Assembly (NCBI GenBank): GCA_964433635.1
Contig: CAYSSG010000001.1
Location: 1-64,000 of the forward strand
DNA length: 64,000 bases
Source of the DNA: CAYSSG01 sp964433635
Lineage (GTDB): Bacteria; Atribacterota; Phoenicimicrobiia; Phoenicimicrobiales; Stramentimicrobiaceae
Reading direction: 5' to 3'
Shown here piece after piece: positions 58,870 through 64,000 of the stretch. How positions within the stretch are numbered: the first letter of the stretch is position 1; the number at the start of each line of letters is the position of its first letter. The position numbers were made by a program, and so were the translations under genes. The notes below the pieces were generated by a model. It saw only the letters and a list, made by a program, of their open reading frames with translations, searched no databases and was not told the origin of the DNA.

Positions 58870-60249
58870 TTGCATAATCCTAATATAAGGGCATTGATTT
58901 TAGAAATTCTCAATCGGGTAGAAAGAGAGCATGCGTATCTGAATGTTCTCCTGCTGGATTATTTTAAGCAATATCATCTGAAAAATGAGGATAAAGGCCT
59001 GATTCAGGAATTAACCTATGGTGTTACCCGTTTAAGAAAAAAGTTAGATTGGATTATCGGTCAATTTCTGGAAGACAAAAACAGAAAAATACCCCAAACC
59101 GTTCAAAATATCCTGAGAATGGGTATTTATCAATCTCTTTATCTGGATAAGATACCAGATTATGCTGTCGTCAATGAATCAGTTGAATTGGGGAAAGATA
59201 GTCCTTATTCCGGTTACTCCAAACTGATCAATGCTCTTTTAAGGAATGTGATACGTCAGCGCGAGAACATTCGCTGGCCGGTAATGGAAAAAAATCCGGT
59301 AAAAGCGATTTCTGTCTTTTATTCTTATCCTGAATGGTTAGTTCAGAGATGGATACGTCGCTATGGCATAGATCTATGCATCAGGATTTGTCAGGCGGGT
59401 AATGCCAGGCCGAGCTTGACATTACGGGTGAATTCTCTTAAAACAAGCATGGCAGAATTAAAGAAAAGTCTTTCTGAGTTAGAAGTTCCTTTTAAGGAGG
59501 GACAGTATGTTCCCGAAGAAGCCCTGATTGCAAAGGAGTTTACAGATTTCAGTCATTCCTCAGTCTTTCTGAAAGGCTGGTTTTCCATCCAGGATGAAAG
59601 TTCTATCCTGGCATCCGTCTTTCTGAATCCTTCTGCTGATGAAACAATCATTGACATGTGCTGCGGACCAGGAGGCAAGACCATGCATATGGCACAATTG
59701 ATGAAGAACCAGGGGAAAATTATTGCATTTGATAAAAATTCAAAAAAGCTTGAGATGGTCAGGGAGGAAGGAAAGAGACTGGGTATTGGAATTGTGGTCA
59801 CGGTTCAGGATGATTCCAGCCGATTCCGTTCCGAGTATGAGGAAAAAGCTGATAAAATATTGATTGATGCTCCCTGTTCCGGTACCGGGGTTATCAGAAA
59901 GAAGCCTGATTTGAAATGGAAAAATTTCAGTAAAATTCAGTTAGAACAATTAAACCGGCTTCAGGAAGCGATAGTTTCTGTATCTGCCAGGTATCTCAAA
60001 CCAGGAGGTGAAATGCTTTATTCCACCTGTAGTCTGGAGAAAGAAGAAAATGATGATGTCATCAGAAGATTTCTAGCCAAAAATACCTGTTTTTGTACTC
60101 AGGAAAGCTCATCACTTGTTCGAGGTAGAGGGATTATCCGTATTGATACGGACATTTCAGAGTCTATTCAGCTCCTTCCGGGTTATTCCGGAGAAGATGT
60201 AGATGGATTTTATATGGTGAAAATGAAAAAAATAGGCAGGATGGGGTAA
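58870..60249 (+). CDS. rsmB: 16S rRNA (cytosine967-C5)-methyltransferase RsmB
   Basis: The 459-residue enzyme joins an N-terminal NusB-like domain (1 to about 145) to a SAM-dependent methyltransferase with DMCCGPGGKTMHMA, DAPCSGTGVIRKKPD (release cysteine) and YSTCSLEKEEND (catalytic cysteine). The start TTG 58870 has AAAGGAT about nine bases upstream. Its stop overlaps the next gene by one base. Confidence 0.93.
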   Translation: MHNPNIRALILEILNRVEREHAYLNVLLLDYFKQYHLKNEDKGLIQELTYGVTRLRKKLDWIIGQFLEDKNRKIPQTVQNILRMGIYQSLYLDKIPDYAVVNESVELGKDSPYSGYSKLINALLRNVIRQRENIRWPVMEKNPVKAISVFYSYPEWLVQRWIRRYGIDLCIRICQAGNARPSLTLRVNSLKTSMAELKKSLSELEVPFKEGQYVPEEALIAKEFTDFSHSSVFLKGWFSIQDESSILASVFLNPSADETIIDMCCGPGGKTMHMAQLMKNQGKIIAFDKNSKKLEMVREEGKRLGIGIVVTVQDDSSRFRSEYEEKADKILIDAPCSGTGVIRKKPDLKWKNFSKIQLEQLNRLQEAIVSVSARYLKPGGEMLYSTCSLEKEENDDVIRRFLAKNTCFCTQESSSLVRGRGIIRIDTDISESIQLLPGYSGEDVDGFYMVKMKKIGRMG

Positions 60250-60788
60250 TGAATTTATTAGCAAAGATTTTAGGTTTATTCAGCCGCTCTATATTCTTTC
60301 TGATTGCGGTGTTATGTGCTGTCGCTCTGGGAGCATACCTTGCCTTTGTAACTTATCAGACTGTTTTTTATATTCCAAATGTACATGTCCCTCCCGTTGT
60401 AAACCTGGATTTGGACAGTGCCCAGGAACGATTACATCAGAATGGTTTGAAAATGAATGTGGTAAATGATTCTGAACTTCTCGAAGGGGAGCTTTTTTTT
60501 GTGGTCAGTCAAAAACCGCAAGCAGGGACTGAGATAAAGAAGAACCGCACTGTGGAGGTTGAGATCGGGGGAGACACCGTCAGGCAGAAGATTCCTGATC
60601 TGGTCGGAAGAACGATTCAGGAAGCAGAAAACCTTCTTTCTGAATATGGTTATAGAATAGGAAATATTGCGTATACAGCACATCCCCAATTTCCTGAGGG
60701 AAGAATTATTGCCCAGACACCAGAACCGGGAGAAAATACTTCTACAAACGGGGACATTAATATCCTGGTCAGTAAAGGTTTGTATTAG
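60249..60788 (+). CDS. Membrane-anchored PASTA-domain protein without kinase
   Basis: A 179-residue protein with one membrane helix (about 15-37) and two extracytoplasmic PASTA domains (about 43-108 and 112-178, IPDLVGRTIQEAENLLSEYG). PASTA domains bind peptidoglycan or muropeptides. In many Bacillota the gene at this place after rsmB is the PASTA kinase PrkC with its phosphatase; here the kinase part and phosphatase are absent, leaving only the sensor portion. The ATG overlaps the rsmB stop (TAATG). Confidence 0.85.
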   Translation: MNLLAKILGLFSRSIFFLIAVLCAVALGAYLAFVTYQTVFYIPNVHVPPVVNLDLDSAQERLHQNGLKMNVVNDSELLEGELFFVVSQKPQAGTEIKKNRTVEVEIGGDTVRQKIPDLVGRTIQEAENLLSEYGYRIGNIAYTAHPQFPEGRIIAQTPEPGENTSTNGDINILVSKGLY

Positions 60789-60825
60789 GTAAACAGGGAT
60801 TTATTACCAACAGGTTCATAAAATC

Positions 60826-61953
60826 ATGGAAGAACAGAAATTAAAGTACTGGTTAGCCTGGAATAAGGTGAGAGAAATCGGTCCGGTTCGTTTCTCCTAT
60901 CTGCTCACTGCTTTTTCGTCCCTTGAAGAAGCCTGGCTCAATCAAACAGGATCAAAATATATCATGGAAAAATTACATATCGGGGAGAATACCTGGCAAA
61001 AAATTGAACAGGAAAAGAAGAGAATTAATCCGGACGATGAGCTGGCCTTATTAAAAAAGATGAAGATCAATGTCATTACGATAAAGGAAGAGGGCTATCC
61101 CGCCATGTTAAAGAATATCTATGACCCTCCGCCAATTCTCTATTACCAGGGTGACTTTATTAACCTTATGAATCAGAAGAAGGGTATTGCAATTGTTGGT
61201 TCCCGGAGAGCAACCTATTATGGCCGAAAGGTTGCCCGGGACATTGCTGCTGAATTATCCCTTCGCGGTTATATCATTATAAGCGGCCTGGCCAGAGGCA
61301 TTGATACCCATGCTCATATGGGATCGCTGGAAGCAGGAGGTTTCACGATCGCTGTGCTGGGTTGTGGAATGGATAGAATTTACCCCTCAGAAAACAGATT
61401 GCTTGCTGAAAGCATTATTAAAAAGGGTGCACTGATCTCAGAATTTCCAATACATTCCAAACCGGAAAAGAGTAATTTTCCCAGAAGAAATAGAATTATC
61501 AGCGGTTTAACCATAGGTACCTTAGTCGTTGAGGCCTCTGAAAAGAGTGGCGCCCTTATTACGGCTGATTTTGCCCTTGATCAGGGAAGAGAAGTATTTG
61601 CTGTACCCGGAAGTATTTATTCTTTTTTTTCAACAGGTTGTCATAATCTCATCAAGCAGGGTGCCAAGCTGGTGAATCGTGCCGGGGATATTCTTGAAGA
61701 GTTTGAAAGCCAAGACGGTAATCACATCAATTCAGATGAACCGGAAAGAGGATATCTGTGTAAAGGAACTCCTGATAATTTAACAGATGATGAAAAGAAT
61801 TTCCTGGAATATATTTCCATTGAACCTTTACACATTGACGAAATTGCCCATTTAACAGCTTGTTCGCATTCCCGGGTCAGTGAAATACTCTTATCTCTTG
61901 AACTTAAAAATCAAATCAGAGAGATTGAGGGAAAGAGATATATCAGAATATAA
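60826..61953 (+). CDS. dprA: DNA processing protein DprA
   Basis: The 375-residue protein loads RecA on incoming single-stranded DNA. It has an N-terminal SAM-like domain, the Rossmann core with IVGSRRATYYG, SGLARGIDTHAH and FPRRNRIISGL, and a C-terminal winged helix (about 315-372). The length is typical. No comE or comF genes lie nearby. Confidence 0.93.
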   Translation: MEEQKLKYWLAWNKVREIGPVRFSYLLTAFSSLEEAWLNQTGSKYIMEKLHIGENTWQKIEQEKKRINPDDELALLKKMKINVITIKEEGYPAMLKNIYDPPPILYYQGDFINLMNQKKGIAIVGSRRATYYGRKVARDIAAELSLRGYIIISGLARGIDTHAHMGSLEAGGFTIAVLGCGMDRIYPSENRLLAESIIKKGALISEFPIHSKPEKSNFPRRNRIISGLTIGTLVVEASEKSGALITADFALDQGREVFAVPGSIYSFFSTGCHNLIKQGAKLVNRAGDILEEFESQDGNHINSDEPERGYLCKGTPDNLTDDEKNFLEYISIEPLHIDEIAHLTACSHSRVSEILLSLELKNQIREIEGKRYIRI

Positions 61954-62033
61954 GGATGTCTTTTGGTTAAGATCATCTTTCTGTGACCATCTTTTAAATC
62001 CAGACAAAAATTGTTTTATTTTACCAGATTTAG

Positions 62034-62062
62034 TTGCTAGAATATTTATGCTCCTGTATAAT
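62034..62062 (+). promoter_or_regulatory. Promoter for tRNA-Pro
   Basis: TTGCTA (62034-62039) and TATAAT (62057-62062) with 17-base spacing; the tRNA begins 23 bases downstream. Confidence 0.7.
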
Positions 62063-62084
62063 AGGTTTGTATCATTAACTACGT

Positions 62085-62162
<78 letters not shown>

Positions 62163-62190
62163 CAGTTTAGAATGAATCCGGGGAAAATGA

Positions 62191-63408
62191 TTGAGAAAGG
62201 GAAACTTAATTTGTACAGGTTGCCATAAGCAATATCCACTGGAAAGATTGTTCCCTCGCTGTGATGATTGTTTGGAACCACTGGAAGTTCAGATTTCTGC
62301 TGACGAAAAAAAGGAACAGAAGACTGCATCCCAGGATGATATCTTAGAGCGATACGCTTCCTTTTATCCGCTGCTTCAGGTAAACCATCAGTTTTCCCTG
62401 AAGGAAGGTTTTACTCCGTTAACTCAGGCGAATTCTTTATCATACCAATTAGGTTTTGACTGCATCTATCTGAAAAATGAAACAGTAAATCCAACCTGGT
62501 CATTTAAGGATCGGGGAACCTTTGTTTCTTTGCAGCATGCTGTCAGTCTGGGTTATCGTAGCGTGGGAACTGTATCCAGCGGCAATATGGCAGTCTCTGT
62601 GGCTGCCTACGGCGCACGGGCAAATATAAAAACATTTATTATCGTTTCTTCTGAAATGCCACTGGAAAAAGTGCAGCCAATTTTAATCTACAATCCGATT
62701 CTTATCCAGGTTCAGGGGGATTATGGCCAGCTCTACTATGAAAGTTTAAGAATTGGAAATGAGTTGGGAATCTATTTTTTAAATTCTGATGTTCCCTTCC
62801 GGGTGGAAGGTTCAAAGAGCATTGCCTTTGAAATTTGTGAGCAGCTGGCGTATCATGTACCTGAATATGTTGTCATTCCCACCAGTTCCGGGGGGAATGC
62901 GAGGGGTATTCTGAAGGGATTTTTAGAATTCTTCAGACAGGGATTTATTGATCGATTGCCAAAAATCATCTGTGTTCAGTTAGAGGGATGTGCTCCAATT
63001 TTTCAAGCGTGGAGTAATGGTCATGAGAAGATTTCTCCGATCCCGAATCCCCAGGCAATTGATCATGCCATTGCTAATCCCTTTCCACCCAGTGGCAATG
63101 AGCTGCTGAGAAAATTAAGGTTGCATGGTGGAATGGTTGTGACTGTTACTGATCAGGAGGCTCTTGCATCACAGCTTCTATTGGCCAGAGAAGGAATATT
63201 TGCACAACCTGCTGCTGCTGTTTCAATTGCTGCACTGAAAAAATTGAGGATTCAGGGAATCTTAAATCAAAAAGATCGATGTGTTGCTATCATTACCGGC
63301 TCGGGTTTAAAATATACCGGTATACTGACAAAACATCATTTTCAGAATGGGATAACCTGTTCTCTGAAAGGTATAAAAGAGGCGATTGCTTCCGAATTAG
63401 AAAAATGA
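62191..63408 (+). CDS. thrC: Threonine synthase
   Basis: The 405-residue PLP enzyme converts O-phosphohomoserine to threonine. An N-terminal rubredoxin-like zinc ribbon (C8, C11, C24, C27) precedes the fold-type II core with the Schiff-base lysine K106 in SFKDRGT, SSGNMAVSVAAYGA and SSGGNARG. TTG 62191 is used with GGGGA six bases upstream. It stands apart from other threonine genes; no leader peptide or riboswitch was recognised. Confidence 0.9.
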   Translation: MRKGNLICTGCHKQYPLERLFPRCDDCLEPLEVQISADEKKEQKTASQDDILERYASFYPLLQVNHQFSLKEGFTPLTQANSLSYQLGFDCIYLKNETVNPTWSFKDRGTFVSLQHAVSLGYRSVGTVSSGNMAVSVAAYGARANIKTFIIVSSEMPLEKVQPILIYNPILIQVQGDYGQLYYESLRIGNELGIYFLNSDVPFRVEGSKSIAFEICEQLAYHVPEYVVIPTSSGGNARGILKGFLEFFRQGFIDRLPKIICVQLEGCAPIFQAWSNGHEKISPIPNPQAIDHAIANPFPPSGNELLRKLRLHGGMVVTVTDQEALASQLLLAREGIFAQPAAAVSIAALKKLRIQGILNQKDRCVAIITGSGLKYTGILTKHHFQNGITCSLKGIKEAIASELEK

Positions 63409-63517
63409 CCTTTCCAAATCAATTTCGGCATCATTAACCAAATCGTTTTTGCAGGAAGTTTTTCAATGAATGAGAAGATGTCCCACAGATTGATCATAAA
63501 GAAGGTAAGGCAGAAGA
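63409..63517 (+). other. thrC to FAD-dehydrogenase intergenic region
   Basis: About 110 bases with no clear promoter, terminator or ORF; AAGGTAAGG (63503-63511) may be part of the next gene's ribosome site. Confidence 0.4.
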
Positions 63518-64000
63518 ATGAATAAAGATTATGATGTTATTATTGTTGGCGCAGGACCAGCAGGTATCTTTGCCGCTCTGGAATTATTAAAGAATAATCA
63601 TAATAAACTGAAGATTATCATTCTGGAAAAAGGCAAAGATATCACAAAAAGAAAATGTCCTATGAGAGAAAAAAATATATCCTGCCAGCATTGCAGTCCC
63701 TGTTCGCTCTTGTCCGGCTGGGGCGGGGGAGGAGCATTCAGTGATGGAAAGCTGAATCTGACCAGTCATATCGGTGGGCATCTCTCTGAATATTTGAATG
63801 AAGATGAACTGGACAGGCTCATAGAATATGTTGACAATATTTACCTTCAATTTGGTGCCAATGAAAATATCTATGGCACCGATCAGGATGTAATTGATCG
63901 CATCAAAAGAGATGCTGCAAAGGCAAATTTACAATTCATACCTGCTCGGATTCGGCATCTGGGAACCGAAAAATGCTTTACCATCTTGAAAAAGTTATTT
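63518..64000 (+). CDS. FAD-dependent dehydrogenase (COG2509-like), 5' part only
   Basis: The first 161 codons of an open frame that runs past the window end. It begins MNKDYDVIIVGAGPAGIFAA, an FAD-binding loop, followed by a cysteine-rich insert KRKCPMREKN, CQHCSPC and GWGGGGAFSDGKLNL, which is characteristic of the uncharacterised COG2509 dehydrogenases. ATG 63518 follows GGTAAGGCAGAAG. Function and length cannot be judged without the rest. Confidence 0.85.
   Translation, partial: MNKDYDVIIVGAGPAGIFAALELLKNNHNKLKIIILEKGKDITKRKCPMREKNISCQHCSPCSLLSGWGGGGAFSDGKLNLTSHIGGHLSEYLNEDELDRLIEYVDNIYLQFGANENIYGTDQDVIDRIKRDAAKANLQFIPARIRHLGTEKCFTILKKLF

Overview
The window is one 64 kb stretch (about 40% GC by eye) from an anaerobic bacterium. 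It is probably a metagenome-derived scaffold, because it carries two 100-N gaps, each flanked by the same 55 bp on both sides. Several features are Bacillota-like: a T-box ahead of ileS, DivIVA, RemA/DUF370, RqcH, the phoU/yggT/divIVA/ileS/lspA/rluD run, and frequent TTG starts. Others hint at a diderm: a TRAP permease, and extracytoplasmic proteins with signal-peptidase-I-type leaders and no lipobox. An Atribacterota-like or deep Bacillota-like lineage would fit both. This is inference; there is no rRNA here to settle it.

Layout. 1-3.4 kb: a TRAP-type large permease, a 48-residue membrane peptide, a membrane-anchored zinc deacylase/carboxypeptidase-like protein and, convergently, a secreted DUF6305-like protein. 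3.6-5.1 kb: xylulokinase (minus strand). 5.4-10.2 kb: genes with little known function, namely a duplicated DUF937 protein, a large HerA/VirD4-like ATPase, a DUF4332 helix-hairpin-helix protein, and a cyclic-di-GMP-I riboswitch in front of an unrecognised 150-residue protein. 10.4-14.0 kb: YggS-type PLP protein, ferritin, RlmN, a tRNA with CAT anticodon, and a coiled-coil zinc-ribbon protein. 14.0-14.8 kb: hairpin repeats, an assembly gap and RNase P RNA.

14.9-30.8 kb is the division and cell-wall (dcw) cluster: mraZ, rsmH, ftsL, ftsI, murE, murF, mraY, ftsW, murG, murC, murB, ftsQ, ftsA, ftsZ. It opens with a three-unit MraZ operator. murD is missing from its usual place between mraY and ftsW. 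30.9-34.8 kb: nrdR, anaerobic ribonucleotide reductase nrdD, a small thioredoxin-like protein and the radical-SAM activase. 35.3-43.4 kb: a five-gene flavin/iron-sulfur amine dehydrogenase (HcnABC / proline dehydrogenase type, split into separate subunits) followed by a complete LivKHMGF amino-acid ABC transporter, which together suggest uptake and oxidation of an amino acid.

43.8-50.1 kb: phoU, yggT, divIVA, Ile T-box, ileS, lspA, rluD; rqcH converges on rluD with an 8-bp overlap. 52.1-62.0 kb: yicC, remA, gmk, coaBC, a PriA homologue whose helicase motifs are all degraded, def, fmt, rsmB, a kinase-less PASTA membrane protein and dprA. 62.1-64 kb: tRNA-Pro(GGG), threonine synthase and the first 161 codons of a COG2509-like FAD dehydrogenase that runs off the end.

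The observations most worth following are the motif-less PriA, the c-di-GMP riboswitch with its orphan target, the homogenised internal repeat in the DUF937 gene, the split amine dehydrogenase plus Liv operon, and the missing murD.
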